Position numbers and translations under genes: made by a program. Below are positions 17,893 to 27,157 of a stretch of DNA of 64,000 bases, piece after piece (the stretch's first letter is position 1; each line of letters opens with the position of its first letter). The DNA comes from Streptomyces sp. NBC_00582 (GTDB lineage Bacteria > Actinomycetota > Actinomycetes > Streptomycetales > Streptomycetaceae), in NCBI RefSeq assembly GCF_036345155.1, contig NZ_CP107772.1:8308001-8372000 (forward strand). The letters run 5' to 3'. Under the pieces are notes generated by a model. The model saw only the letters and a list, made by a program, of their open reading frames with translations. It did not search any database and was not told the origin of the DNA.

Positions 17893-18869
17893 CCATCCTC
17901 TGCGTACGTTTCCAGTGGCCGGCGAGGTACGAGGCCGACGTGGCCCTCCCGGGGCTGCTCGGGCTGCTCGAGGAGTTCACACCGGTCGTCGAGGCGCTGC
18001 CGCCGGACGGGGCGCTGGCCGATCTGCGGGGCGCCGAACGGTACTTCGGGCGCAGCGCGGTGGAGCTGGCCTCGGTGATCCGGGTCCGCGCCCTCGCGCT
18101 GTACGGCGTCGACTGTGTCATCGGCGCCGGTCCCGGCCCGATGCTGGCCCGGGTGGCGCTGCGGGACGCCCGGCCGGGGCTGACCCGCGCGGTCCCGGAG
18201 GACGCGGACCAGGTGCGGGAGTTCCTCGCCGAGAAGCCGGTGGCCGCGCTGCCCGGTGTCGGCGCGGCCACCGCCCGCACGCTGGGCGAGTACGGCCTCG
18301 ACACCCTCGGCCGGGTCGCCGCCGCGCCCCTGGCCACCCTTCAGCGTCTGGTCGGCGCGAAGGCGGGCCGCGAGCTGCGGGAGAAGGCGAGCGGGATCGA
18401 CCGCGGCCGGGTCGTCCCGAACGCCGTCTCCCGCTCCCTGGCCGCCGAACGACCCTTCGAACGCGACGAGTTGGACCCCGACCGGCATCGTAGGGCCCTG
18501 CTGTCCGCCGCCGGGGAACTGGGCGCCCGGCTGCGCGCCGTGGAGAAGGTCTGCCGCACCCTGACCCTCACCGTGCGCTACGCCGACCGTTCCTCCACCA
18601 CCCGCAGCCGCACCCTCAAGGAGCCGACCGCGCACTCGGCGGCCCTGACGAGGACGGCGTACTCCCTGTACGAGACGCTCGGGCTGCAGCGCGCCCGGGT
18701 CAGGGCGATCGTCCTGCGCGCCGAGGCGCTCGGCCCCGCCGACCAGGCCTCCTACCAGCTCACCCTCGATGCCGCCGACGAGAAGATCCGCCGGATCGAG
18801 GAGGTCGCCGACCGGGTGCGGGCGAAGTTCGGGCCGGGGGCGGTGATCCCGGGAGCGCTGGCGGCGTGA
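17889..18869 (+). CDS. ImuB-like Y-family polymerase homologue, catalytic residues missing
   Basis: A 326-residue Y-family DNA polymerase relative, coupled to dnaE2 by a 4-bp ATGA overlap. The fold order is recognisable: short palm start (MTILCVRFQWPARYE), ADLRGAERYFGRS, then two helix-hairpin-helix units (PVAALPGVGAATARTLGEYG), then a little-finger domain ending in YQLTLDAADEKIRRIEE. The first catalytic aspartate, found in the usual DxDxFFAxxE start of Pol IV, is absent, and the second acidic pair is replaced, as in ImuB. ImuB acts as a scaffold that brings DnaE2 to the beta clamp in the mutasome. No imuA or imuA' gene is present beside it. Streptomyces annotations often call this gene dinP (Pol IV). 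Confidence 0.8.
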   Translation: MTILCVRFQWPARYEADVALPGLLGLLEEFTPVVEALPPDGALADLRGAERYFGRSAVELASVIRVRALALYGVDCVIGAGPGPMLARVALRDARPGLTRAVPEDADQVREFLAEKPVAALPGVGAATARTLGEYGLDTLGRVAAAPLATLQRLVGAKAGRELREKASGIDRGRVVPNAVSRSLAAERPFERDELDPDRHRRALLSAAGELGARLRAVEKVCRTLTLTVRYADRSSTTRSRTLKEPTAHSAALTRTAYSLYETLGLQRARVRAIVLRAEALGPADQASYQLTLDAADEKIRRIEEVADRVRAKFGPGAVIPGALAA

Positions 18870-18913
18870 ATAACCGGGAGCCCGCGCGGCACGAGGTCGC
18901 ATAGGGTGCCCGG

Positions 18914-20053
18914 ATGACGTGGCGGCGGCCGACCTGGCGAATCGTGGACGGGGAGAGCATCAACGGGACCTGGACCCATGTGTGGCGTCGGGTCCAGAGG
19001 ACGGACGAGTACTACGTGGACGATCTGTTCGTCTACGCCGACGGCGCCGTCGGCTGCTCGGAGCTGACCGATCTGGCCGGCCTGGAGCGGATGCTGGACT
19101 CGGGCCGGATCGCGGTACGGGACCCCGGGGCGCCGCCTTTCGAGAAGCCGGAGAACCGCTGGTCGGCCCGCTACCCCGAGCCGCTGACCCCGCAGAACTT
19201 CCTCCTCGAGGTCGCCGACCTCATCGAGGAGCTGGCGGGCCGGCCGACGGCCTCCGAGCGCTGCCGGGACACCGTCGAGGTGTTCCGCCGGGAGCCCACC
19301 GAGGCCCACCGGGAGCTGCTCAGGGAGGCCTATCTCGCGATTCCGCCGCACCGGCGCGTCTACGTCCTCGGAGACATGGACCATCAGGACCGGCCGCTGA
19401 AGATCCTGCTCACCGCGCTCGGGGAGCGGGTCGACGGGGACGGCCCGGTGGCGACGGACGAACTGCACCAGTGGGCGCTCGACTACTTCACCCGCGGGGA
19501 CGAGGGCGTCGAGCGGGAGCGGGAGTCGCGGGCCGTCCGGTACGCGGACGATCCGGCCCTCCCGGGCCGGCCGGCGGTCGTCCTGCACGAGAGGGTCTTC
19601 CCGAAGGGGCACCCCGCGAAGCTCGACCTGTTCGTCCTGCACAACGACTTCCCGGCCCCCCTGCGGTACGCGGGGGACACCTACCCGTCGGTCCTGCACG
19701 GCTACTGGGCCCTGTCCACGGCCGACGAGGCCGACCGGGTCGCCGTCCGGGACGCGCCCACCGCCGCCGAGGCCCAGGAGCGCGGCGGCCGGGCCGTACG
19801 ACGGGACGACTGGCCGGAGATCCGCCTGGCCGTCATGGCCGGGCTGCTGCGCGCCAAGTTCACCCAGCACCCCGGGCCGGCGGAGATCCTGCTCGGCACC
19901 GGCGACGCGACGATCGTCTACACCGGATACGCGGAGTCCCCGTACTGGAGGGACACCCGTGCCGCAGGCGGTCGCAACTGGGCGGGGCGGCTGCTGGAGC
20001 TGGTCCGCGCCGAACTGCGCGCCGCACGCGTCAGTCGGCCCACGGGGGAGTGA
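18914..20053 (+). CDS. NADAR-domain protein (predicted N-glycosidase / ADP-ribose hydrolase)
   Basis: A 379-residue protein. The N-terminal half (about 1-230) is acidic with WRIVDGESINGTWTHVWRR at the start; I do not recognise it beyond similarity to uncharacterised actinomycete proteins. The C-terminal half matches the NADAR fold: FLVLHNDFPAPL, HGYWALSTADEADR, a central WPEIRLAVMAGLLRAKFTQHP, LLGTGDATIVYTG, SPYWRDTRAAGGRNWAGRLLELVRAEL. NADAR proteins cleave N-glycosidic bonds in ADP-ribose derivatives, remove ADP-ribose from guanine in DNA in some systems, and act in riboflavin-related chemistry. Here it follows the DNA-damage genes. The last 23 bp overlap the end of a degraded gene on the other strand. 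Confidence 0.75.
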   Translation: MTWRRPTWRIVDGESINGTWTHVWRRVQRTDEYYVDDLFVYADGAVGCSELTDLAGLERMLDSGRIAVRDPGAPPFEKPENRWSARYPEPLTPQNFLLEVADLIEELAGRPTASERCRDTVEVFRREPTEAHRELLREAYLAIPPHRRVYVLGDMDHQDRPLKILLTALGERVDGDGPVATDELHQWALDYFTRGDEGVERERESRAVRYADDPALPGRPAVVLHERVFPKGHPAKLDLFVLHNDFPAPLRYAGDTYPSVLHGYWALSTADEADRVAVRDAPTAAEAQERGGRAVRRDDWPEIRLAVMAGLLRAKFTQHPGPAEILLGTGDATIVYTGYAESPYWRDTRAAGGRNWAGRLLELVRAELRAARVSRPTGE

Positions 20054-20226
20054 TCCGCGAGCCGTCGGCCGGCTCGGCCTCCAGCCCGACGGACGTGGTG
20101 ACCCAGGACAGCGCGGTGTGCCCGGTCGGGTTCTCGACGGCCAGGGTCGCGCCCGGGTTGATGATCAGGGTGTCCCCGGCCGAGATCCGCTCGGTGCGGC
20201 CGTCGAGGTAGCCGGCCGGCTCCGGG
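20031..20226 (-). pseudogene. C-terminal fragment of a cupin-type protein
   Basis: On the minus strand the frame EPAGYLDGRTERISAGDTL, then IINPGATLAVENPTGHTALSW and ending TPPWAD, looks like the second half of a cupin barrel (PGA...ENP turn). No start codon is present, and an in-frame TGA lies about ten codons before the homology. The break coincides with the start of the MarR fragment on the plus strand. Confidence 0.7.
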
Positions 20227-20230
20227 CGGG

Positions 20231-20524
20231 GCCACGGTCACCGACCTCGCCGTCCATCTCGGGGTCACCAGGCAGGCGGCGAGTCAGCTCGTCGACGAGC
20301 TCGTGCGCAAGGGGTACGTCGGGCGGCGGGCGCATCCCGGTGACGCCCGCGCCCGGCTGATCGTGCTCACCGGGCGGGGCTGGGAGTGCACCCGGGCGGC
20401 GGAGGAGGCGGCCGCCGAAGTGGTGCGGGGGTGGCCGGGTGTGCTCGGGGAGGGTGAAGTTCGCCTGTTGGGTGATCAGTTGAGGCGCATCGCGCCCTAC
20501 GGCCCCATCACGCCCGCCTGGTGA
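20231..20524 (+). pseudogene. MarR-family regulator lacking its N-terminus
   Basis: ATVTDLAVHLGVTRQAASQLVDELVRKGYVGR is a complete MarR winged helix-turn-helix (the RQAASQLVDEL recognition helix), followed by the wing HPGDARARLIVLTGRG and a C-terminal dimerisation helix. The first helices, normally 35-45 residues, are missing and there is no good start. A GTG at 20303 exists but is inside the wing region. It was probably divergent from the cupin gene, with one deletion removing both 5' ends. Confidence 0.75.
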
Positions 20525-20696
20525 CGGAATGTCGGCGGCCCCGGCCGTCGCCGACTACCACTGGAAGTTTTTACTGACGCGTAACTTCACACGTCTGCTA
20601 CTCGTTCGTAACTTGATGAGTGAACAGCATCCTGGTGATCCGGATCACAGGGCGTAAGGCCATCGCACCTCCCTTGAGCCGCAAGGAGACCACCCG

Positions 20697-21566
20697 ATGC
20701 TGCCCTGGAAGCGCCTGCTCAGACCCCTCACCGCACTGCTGCTGGCAGCCGCGGCCGCCACCGTCCCCGCCTCCGCCGCCCACGCCTCCTCCACCGCCAC
20801 GACCTCGTCGAGCGGCTGGAACGACTACAGCTGCAAGCCCTCCGCCACCCACCCCCGCCCCGTCGTCCTGGTCCACGGCACCCTCGGGAACTCGGTCGAC
20901 AACTGGCTGTCCCTCGCCCCGTACCTCGAGGACCGGGGCTACTGCGTCTACTCCCTCGACTACGGCCAACTGCCGGGCGTCCCGCTCTTTCACGGCCTCG
21001 GCCCCATCGACAGGTCGGCCGCACAGCTCTCCGCCTTCGTCGACAAGGTGCTCGCCGCGACCGGCGCCGCCAAGGCCGACCTCGTCGGCCACTCGCAGGG
21101 CGGCATGATGCCCCGCTACTACCTGAAGTTCCTCGGCGGCGCCGCCAAGGTGAACGCCCTCGTCGGTCTCGCCCCCGACAACCACGGCGCCGGCCTCAGC
21201 GGCCTCACCAACCTGCTGCCCTACTTCCCCGGCGCCGAGGACCTCATCTCCGCCGCCACCCCCGGCCTCGCCGACCAGATCCCCGGCTCGGCCTTCCTCA
21301 CCAAGCTCAACGCCGGCGGCGACACCGTCCCCGGCGTCCACTACACGGTCATCGCCACCCAGTACGACGAGGTGGCGACCCCCTGGCGCAGCCAGTACCT
21401 CAGCGGGTCCGACGTGCACAACGTCCTGCTCCAGGACCTGTGCCCGCTCGACCTCTCCGAGCACGTGGCGATCGCCCTGTTCGACCGGATCGCCTTCCAC
21501 GAGGTGGCCAACGCGCTCGACCCGGCCCGCGCCACCCCCACCACCTGCGCGTCCGTGTTCAGCTGA
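20697..21566 (+). CDS. Secreted alpha/beta-hydrolase lipase
   Basis: A 289-residue secreted lipase of the alpha/beta-hydrolase fold, similar to the Streptomyces class 2 lipase/esterase group. A signal peptide (RLLRPLTALLLAAAAAT..., cleavage near AHA-SS) is followed by the oxyanion strand VVLVHGTLGN near residue 57. The nucleophile elbow GHSQGG contains Ser133, and the catalytic His256 lies in SEHVAIA. Four cysteines could form two disulfides. The start is ATG 20697 with AGGAGA. Upstream, CGTAACTT occurs twice (20579-20587 and 20607-20615). A perfect 10-bp hairpin terminator follows the stop. Confidence 0.9.
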   Translation: MLPWKRLLRPLTALLLAAAAATVPASAAHASSTATTSSSGWNDYSCKPSATHPRPVVLVHGTLGNSVDNWLSLAPYLEDRGYCVYSLDYGQLPGVPLFHGLGPIDRSAAQLSAFVDKVLAATGAAKADLVGHSQGGMMPRYYLKFLGGAAKVNALVGLAPDNHGAGLSGLTNLLPYFPGAEDLISAATPGLADQIPGSAFLTKLNAGGDTVPGVHYTVIATQYDEVATPWRSQYLSGSDVHNVLLQDLCPLDLSEHVAIALFDRIAFHEVANALDPARATPTTCASVFS

Positions 21567-21581
21567 CCGGGAGATGACCCG

Positions 21582-21620
21582 CCGGGGCCTGTCCGGCCTG
21601 AGCCGCCGGTCAGGCCCCGG
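21582..21620 (+). terminator. Hairpin terminator after the lipase
   Basis: CCGGGGCCTG (21582-21591) and CAGGCCCCGG (21611-21620) form a perfect 10-bp stem with a 19-base loop, 16 bp after the stop. Confidence 0.7.
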
Positions 21621-21763
21621 AGTTGCTCGATAACGGGTGCCGGAACCAAGAAACCGTAGAAAACGCCTGCTGAGCGAGGCCCGGAGCGATCTTTAGGACT
21701 GCCTTAAGGGAGCGCTGAGCCGCAGATCAGGTAAGTGCGCATCGGATGGTTACCGTGTCCCGT

Positions 21764-22213
21764 ATGACGAGCGAGGAGATCCGGCCCGCCGCGGCGGCCG
21801 ACGCGGCGGCCGTGAAGGCGGTCACCGACGCGGCGTACACGCCCTACATCGCGCGCATCGGGGCCGTGCCGCTGCCCATGCGTGCGGACCACGCGGCGGA
21901 CGTGGCCGCGGGGAAGGTGTTCGTGACCGGGGAACCCGTCGTGGGCCTGGTGGTCCTCGAGGAGTTCCCCGACCATCTGTTCCTCGACAGCATCGCCGTC
22001 CACCCCGACGCCCACGGCACGGGCGTCGGACGGCGGCTGCTGCACTTCGTGGACGCCCGCGCGCGGGCGCTCGGCCTGCCCGAGGTCAGGCTCTGCACGA
22101 ACGTGCTGATGTGGGAGAACCAGAAGATCTACCCGAAGCACGGCTACGAGCTCGTCGGGCGGCGCGTCGACGGCGGTTACGACCGTCTCCACTACCGCAA
22201 GCAGCTCGGCTGA
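21764..22213 (+). CDS. GNAT-family N-acetyltransferase
   Basis: A 149-residue GNAT acetyltransferase that transfers an acetyl group from acetyl-CoA to an unknown amine. The acetyl-CoA loop is in SIAVHPDAHGTGVGRRLLHFVD, the Q/R-x-x-G-x-G/A pattern, and the C-terminal strand is YPKHGYELVGRRVDGGYDRLHYRKQL. An earlier in-frame ATG is at 21746, but no ribosome site favours it; the ATG at 21764 begins the conserved alignment (IRPA). It stands alone between a lipase terminator and the small minus-strand gene. Confidence 0.85.
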   Translation: MTSEEIRPAAAADAAAVKAVTDAAYTPYIARIGAVPLPMRADHAADVAAGKVFVTGEPVVGLVVLEEFPDHLFLDSIAVHPDAHGTGVGRRLLHFVDARARALGLPEVRLCTNVLMWENQKIYPKHGYELVGRRVDGGYDRLHYRKQLG

Positions 22214-22231
22214 CCGGGGCAGCGGGGCGTC

Positions 22232-22366
22232 TCACCCGTCCGGCCACCAGGTGCGCGCGATGTCCTTTCGCACCTCGGGGCGCCCGGCGGGGCGCTCGTC
22301 CGCCTCTTCGCGGATCCGGCGGGAGTCCGTCTTCTTCAGGGGCTTCTGCACAGTTGTGCGGCGCAT
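22232..22366 (-). CDS. Small basic protein (44 aa), unknown
   Basis: A 44-codon gene with a perfect AAGGAGG at 22372-22378 five bases before ATG 22366. The product starts MRRTTVQKPLKKTDSRRIREE and is rich in Arg, Lys and Glu, with no hydrophobic segment. The basic, polar composition and the excellent ribosome site argue that it is expressed. Its strand is opposite to both neighbours and it ends 19 bp after the acetyltransferase stop. Function unknown. Confidence 0.7.
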   Translation of the reverse strand: MRRTTVQKPLKKTDSRRIREEADERPAGRPEVRKDIARTWWPDG

Positions 22367-22450
22367 GGCTGCCTCCTTGAGAGCCACCGGGTTCCGCGAT
22401 CCCACGGAGGTAGACCCTTTCCGGGAGGGTTCCTCATCGAACCTCGCTCT

Positions 22451-22495
22451 GTCAGTGGCGAGTGTCACGATTCGAGTGTCAGTGGTGGGTGTCAC
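22451..22495. repeat. Imperfect direct repeat upstream of the methyltransferase
   Basis: GTCAGTGGCGAGTGTCAC (22451-22468) and GTCAGTGGTGGGTGTCAC (22478-22495) match at 16 of 18 bases, 27 bp apart. They lie 31-75 bp before the methyltransferase start and 85-130 bp before the small minus-strand gene, so they could bind a regulator of either. Confidence 0.5.
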
Positions 22496-22525
22496 TCCTG
22501 GGCACACGGGTGGAAAGGTGACGAA

Positions 22526-23119
22526 ATGACTTCGGTACGTGTCGACTGGGACGCGGAGGCGGAGAGCTTCGACGAGGAACCGGATCACGGCCTGCGCGAC
22601 CCCGGGGTCCGGGCCGCCTGGGCGGAGCGACTGCGGAGCTGGCTGCCCGAGCGCCCCTGCGACGTCCTCGACCTCGGCTGCGGCACGGGCAGCCTCTCGC
22701 TCCTCGCCGCCGAACAGGGACACCGGGTCACCGGGGTCGATCTCTCCGCGCCCATGCTCGAGCTGGCCCGCGCCAAACTCGCCGGGCGTGACGCGGTGTT
22801 CCTGCTCGGTGACGCCGCGGCGCCCCCGGTCGGCGAACAGCGCTTCGACACCGTGCTCGTACGGCATGTGCTGTGGGCCCTGCCCGACCCCGCCCGCGCG
22901 CTGCGGCACTGGCGGGGCCTGCTGCGCCCCGCAGGGCGGCTCGTCCTGGTGGAGGGCGTCTGGGGCACGGTCACCCCGGTCGGCATACCGGCGGACCGTC
23001 TCACCACCCTCCTCGCCCCGCTCGCCGGCCGCACCCGCCTGGAGCGGCTCTCCGAGGACCCGCGCCTGTGGGGCGGCCCGGTGGACGACGAGCGGTACGC
23101 GGTGGTGGCCACGGTGTGA
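22526..23119 (+). CDS. Class I SAM-dependent methyltransferase
   Basis: A 197-residue Rossmann-fold methyltransferase. Motif I is VLDLGCGTGSLSLLAAEQGH near residue 46, the acidic motif II residue is in GVDLS, and the later LRHWRGLLRPAGRLVLVEG stretch is the conserved strand 5 region of small-molecule methyltransferases. The N-terminus (DWDAEAESFDEEPDHGL) resembles the ubiquinone/sterol-type small methyltransferases. The acceptor is unknown. The start is ATG 22526 with AAAGGTGACGA upstream. Confidence 0.87.
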   Translation: MTSVRVDWDAEAESFDEEPDHGLRDPGVRAAWAERLRSWLPERPCDVLDLGCGTGSLSLLAAEQGHRVTGVDLSAPMLELARAKLAGRDAVFLLGDAAAPPVGEQRFDTVLVRHVLWALPDPARALRHWRGLLRPAGRLVLVEGVWGTVTPVGIPADRLTTLLAPLAGRTRLERLSEDPRLWGGPVDDERYAVVATV

Positions 23120-23127
23120 GCGGCCCG

Positions 23128-23631
23128 CTACACCAGCAGGGACTCCAGGCCGCCTTCGACGGACGCGAGCGCCTCCAGCTCGTCGAGGGCGGTCACCGCG
23201 GCGGCCGCTGCCGCGGGGTCCCGCTCGGCCAGGCCGCTCTCGGCGAACTCGTCCTCGTCCAGCCGCCGTACGTCCGTGCCGTCGGCGGAGCGCCACAGGT
23301 CCAGGTCGAGGTCCTCCACGACCAGCTCACCCCCCGAGAACACGGCCGGGCGCGTGACATCGCAGTACCAGCCCTTGAGGGCACCGGTCGCGGCCCGCAC
23401 CTCCTTCACCGCGTACCACCGGTCCCGCCAGTAGTACTCGGTGAAGACGTCACCCGACTCGAACCGTACGAAGCCGAAGTCCCGCACCCCTTCACCGGCC
23501 CACGGGGCGCGTACGGCGACGCGCGTACCGTCGTCCGACAGCAGCTCCGCCGTGTAACGGATCTTCGTACGGCCGCCCTTGACCAGGACGACGTCCACCG
23601 GACGGACCGGGTCAGCCGAGGACGCGGACAT
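23128..23631 (-). CDS. DUF402 domain protein
   Basis: A 167-residue DUF402-family protein. The core EYYWRDRWYAVKEVRAATGALKGWYCDVTRP and DLDLDLWRSADG carries the Asp-rich metal site typical of the family, which includes phosphatase-type members such as FomD and nucleoside diphosphate phosphatases. The C-terminus is a charged helix. The gene overlaps the start side of the acetyltransferase transcript by 20 bp, so the two are cotranscribed on the minus strand. Nucleotide or phosphonate phosphatase activity is a family-based guess. Confidence 0.85.
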   Translation of the reverse strand: MSASSADPVRPVDVVLVKGGRTKIRYTAELLSDDGTRVAVRAPWAGEGVRDFGFVRFESGDVFTEYYWRDRWYAVKEVRAATGALKGWYCDVTRPAVFSGGELVVEDLDLDLWRSADGTDVRRLDEDEFAESGLAERDPAAAAAAVTALDELEALASVEGGLESLLV

Positions 23632-24541
23632 GGCGCACCTCCGTCGCGCGGATCTCGTAGCCGAGCCACTTGTTGACCGCCAGCATCGGCCCGTTGTCCG
23701 AGTCGTTGCCGGTGTACGCCTCCGTGTACCCCGCGGCGCGGGCGCGGTGCAGGGAGTCGTTCTTGACGAGCTTGGCCAGGCCCCGGCCGCGGTGGGCGCG
23801 GGCGGTGCCGGTCATGCCCGTGCCGTAGCGGCCGGCGTCGTTCGTGTGCGCCACGCTGAACGCGACGGGGCGGCCCTCGGCCACGGCCACCGAGGTCAGC
23901 TCCCGGTCGAGATGGGGGTGCTCCCAGTACTCCGCGACCCATGCCTCGTAGTCGGTGAACTCGGTGCCCACGTCGCTCGGTTCGTCGGAACCCGCCTCCG
24001 CGTCCAGGGCGAACAGCGGACGCGGGTCGTCCGCGAAGTCGGCGGCCGTGCGCAGCTCGACACCCGGCGGGGGAGCCTGGAGCGGCGGCAGCTCGGTGCG
24101 CGCCAGATCCAGCACCAGGAAGTGCGCGGAGCGGCTGGGACGGTAGCCGTGCCGTTCGGCGAAGGCACGGTTGCCGGGCTCGTCCGGGACCCAGGCGTAC
24201 AGGTGCGTCGCCCCCTGCGCCGCCAGATGCTCCTCGGCGGTGCGCACCAGCAGCGCGCCCGCGCCCCTGCCGGTGCGCGCCGGGTCCACATAGACGTTGA
24301 GATGGCCCTGGCCGGGCTCCGGGCTGTCCTGGGCGAGGGACACCTGGGCGGTGCCGATGATCTCGCCGTCCTCCTCGGCGACCAGCATCCGCAGATGGTC
24401 GCGGAGATGGGGCAGCGAGAGGGCGTGACGCACGGACTCGGGGCTGAAGAAGATGTACGGCAGAGCCGCGTGCCGGACCCGGATGAAGCCCTCCATCTCG
24501 GGGGTCGCGTCGGGCCGCAGATCGCGCACGATGACGGTCAT
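23612..24541 (-). CDS. Tandem-GNAT N-acetyltransferase
   Basis: A 309-residue protein with two GNAT domains, like mycothiol synthase and Eis-related proteins. Domain 1 has LNVYVDPARTGRGAGALLVRTAEEHL, with the usual R-G-x-G-A loop. Domain 2 has GMTGTARAHRGRGLAKLVKNDSLHRARAAGY. The active C-terminal copy keeps the conserved acetyl-CoA loop and the N-terminal copy also looks intact. It lies upstream of the overlapping DUF402 gene. The substrate is not shown. Confidence 0.85.
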   Translation of the reverse strand: MTVIVRDLRPDATPEMEGFIRVRHAALPYIFFSPESVRHALSLPHLRDHLRMLVAEEDGEIIGTAQVSLAQDSPEPGQGHLNVYVDPARTGRGAGALLVRTAEEHLAAQGATHLYAWVPDEPGNRAFAERHGYRPSRSAHFLVLDLARTELPPLQAPPPGVELRTAADFADDPRPLFALDAEAGSDEPSDVGTEFTDYEAWVAEYWEHPHLDRELTSVAVAEGRPVAFSVAHTNDAGRYGTGMTGTARAHRGRGLAKLVKNDSLHRARAAGYTEAYTGNDSDNGPMLAVNKWLGYEIRATEVRHVRVLG

Positions 24542-24612
24542 GGGAGCGCACGCTACGGGCGTGCGGTGTGCTCGTGCCTCTCATTTTCCGCTGGGTGGGG
24601 GACAATCGGGCC

Positions 24613-24981
24613 GTGACCTTGAAGATCCACATCGATGAGGGCGCCGCGCCGTACGAGCAGGTGCGGGCGCAGATCGCCGAGCAGGCCCGGTCCGGAGCAC
24701 TGCCGGTGGGGTACCGGCTGCCGACGGTACGGGGGCTCGCCGAGTCGCTGGGGCTGGCGCCGAACACGGTGGCCAAGGCGTACCGGGCGCTGGAGACGGA
24801 CGGGGTGATCGAGACCCGGGGGCGCAACGGGACGTTCGTGGCGGCGGCGGGGTCGGCGGCGGAACGTGAGGCCGCGCTCGCCGCACGGGCCTACGCCGAC
24901 CGGGTGCTGCGGCTGGGGCTGAGCCAGGAGCAGGCGGCGGCGGCCGTGCGGGAGGCCCTGCGGGCGGCGTACGCGCAGTGA
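24613..24981 (+). CDS. Small GntR regulator of the YtrA subfamily
   Basis: A 122-residue GntR regulator with an N-terminal winged helix (APYEQVRAQIAEQARSGALPVGYRLPTVRGLAESLGLAPNTVAKAYRALETDG) and only a short C-terminal helical pair, which is the YtrA architecture. YtrA-type genes usually sit with ABC transporter genes; this one is alone, next to a DUF72 gene on the opposite strand. S. coelicolor has an orphan regulator of this type at an equivalent place in its chromosome (from memory, SCO1728). The start is GTG 24613; the ORF extends upstream without homology. Confidence 0.88.
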   Translation: MTLKIHIDEGAAPYEQVRAQIAEQARSGALPVGYRLPTVRGLAESLGLAPNTVAKAYRALETDGVIETRGRNGTFVAAAGSAAEREAALAARAYADRVLRLGLSQEQAAAAVREALRAAYAQ

Positions 24982-24990
24982 GACGGCGGG

Positions 24991-25767
24991 TCAGTGCGAG
25001 CGGGTCGCCAGGGCCCGCGGGGTGCGGGTCACCGTCAGGCCCGCCCGGTCGGCCGTTCTGCCGAACAGGGCCGCGTCGCCCACCGCCGCGCCGCCCGGGT
25101 CGTTGTTGAAGTAGGCGTAGACGTCGTCGCCGTCGGACCAGGTCGTGGCGATGCGGTCGATCCAGGTCTCCAGGGCGCGCTGGCCGTAGCGCGGCCAGGG
25201 GCTCGCCCGGCCCTCGTGGAAGCGGACATAGCCCCAGTCGGCGGTCCGCCACAGCGGGGTCGCCGGGCGGGACTGCACATCGGCCCAGCACAGGGCCGCG
25301 CCCCTGGCCCGCAGGACCTCGCGGACCGCCGGGGTCCACCAGGACGGGTGGCGCGGTTCGACCGCGACCCGGGTGGCGGCGGGGAAACGGGACAGACAGG
25401 TGTCCAGCAGTTCGGGGTCGGCGCGCAGGGTCGGCGGGAGCTGGAGCAGGACGGGACCCAGCCGGGCGCCGAGGCCGGCGGCGTGGTCCATCAGGCGGTG
25501 CACGGGCTCCTCCGGGTCGCGCAGCCGCTTGATGTGGGTGAGGAAGCGGCTCGCCTTGACCGCGACCACGAAGTCCGGGGGGACGCGCTCGGCCCAGGAC
25601 GTGAAGGTGTCCCGGGACGGCAGCCGGTAGAAGGCGTTGTTGATCTCGACGGTGGCGAAATGCTCGGTGTACTCCTCCAGCCACCGCCGCACGGGCACCT
25701 CGGCCGGGTACAGGACCTCACGCCAGTCCTTGTACTGCCAGCCGGACGTGCCGACGTACAGGGTCAT
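24991..25767 (-). CDS. DUF72 (YecE-like) protein
   Basis: A 258-residue TIM-barrel protein of the DUF72 / YecE family. The conserved start GTSGWQYKDWREVLYP, the EINNAFYRLP stretch, KASRFLTHIKRL and YAYFNNDPGGAA are all present. The family has no settled enzymatic role; it resembles xylose-isomerase-type barrels and is often found near metal or nucleic-acid-repair genes. It is convergent with the small GntR gene (9 bp apart). Confidence 0.88.
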   Translation of the reverse strand: MTLYVGTSGWQYKDWREVLYPAEVPVRRWLEEYTEHFATVEINNAFYRLPSRDTFTSWAERVPPDFVVAVKASRFLTHIKRLRDPEEPVHRLMDHAAGLGARLGPVLLQLPPTLRADPELLDTCLSRFPAATRVAVEPRHPSWWTPAVREVLRARGAALCWADVQSRPATPLWRTADWGYVRFHEGRASPWPRYGQRALETWIDRIATTWSDGDDVYAYFNNDPGGAAVGDAALFGRTADRAGLTVTRTPRALATRSH

Positions 25768-25785
25768 ACCTCCATCAAAGCACTT

Positions 25786-26880
<1,095 letters not shown>

Positions 26881-27157
26881 GCCGCCATGATCCGGCACGA
26901 AGGCGCCCCGTGCACCCGGTTTCCGTGGTGCGCGCGGTGTGTCGGCGCACTCCGGAACCCGGTCCGCTCAGCCGAGTGCGCCGAGCGGTCGGCGCGTCCG
27001 GCGCACCACCGCGTACCCCGTACGGCCCTTGCGTGCGGCGAGCGAGGGGTGTTGCGCATGGTGCGGGGGCGCCCGAAAAGTCTTGGCATGGACACTTCCC
27101 GTCAACACGCGTAGTTGCTACGACGGTTGTGGCAGAGATCCTGCTAAGGGAGGTTCC

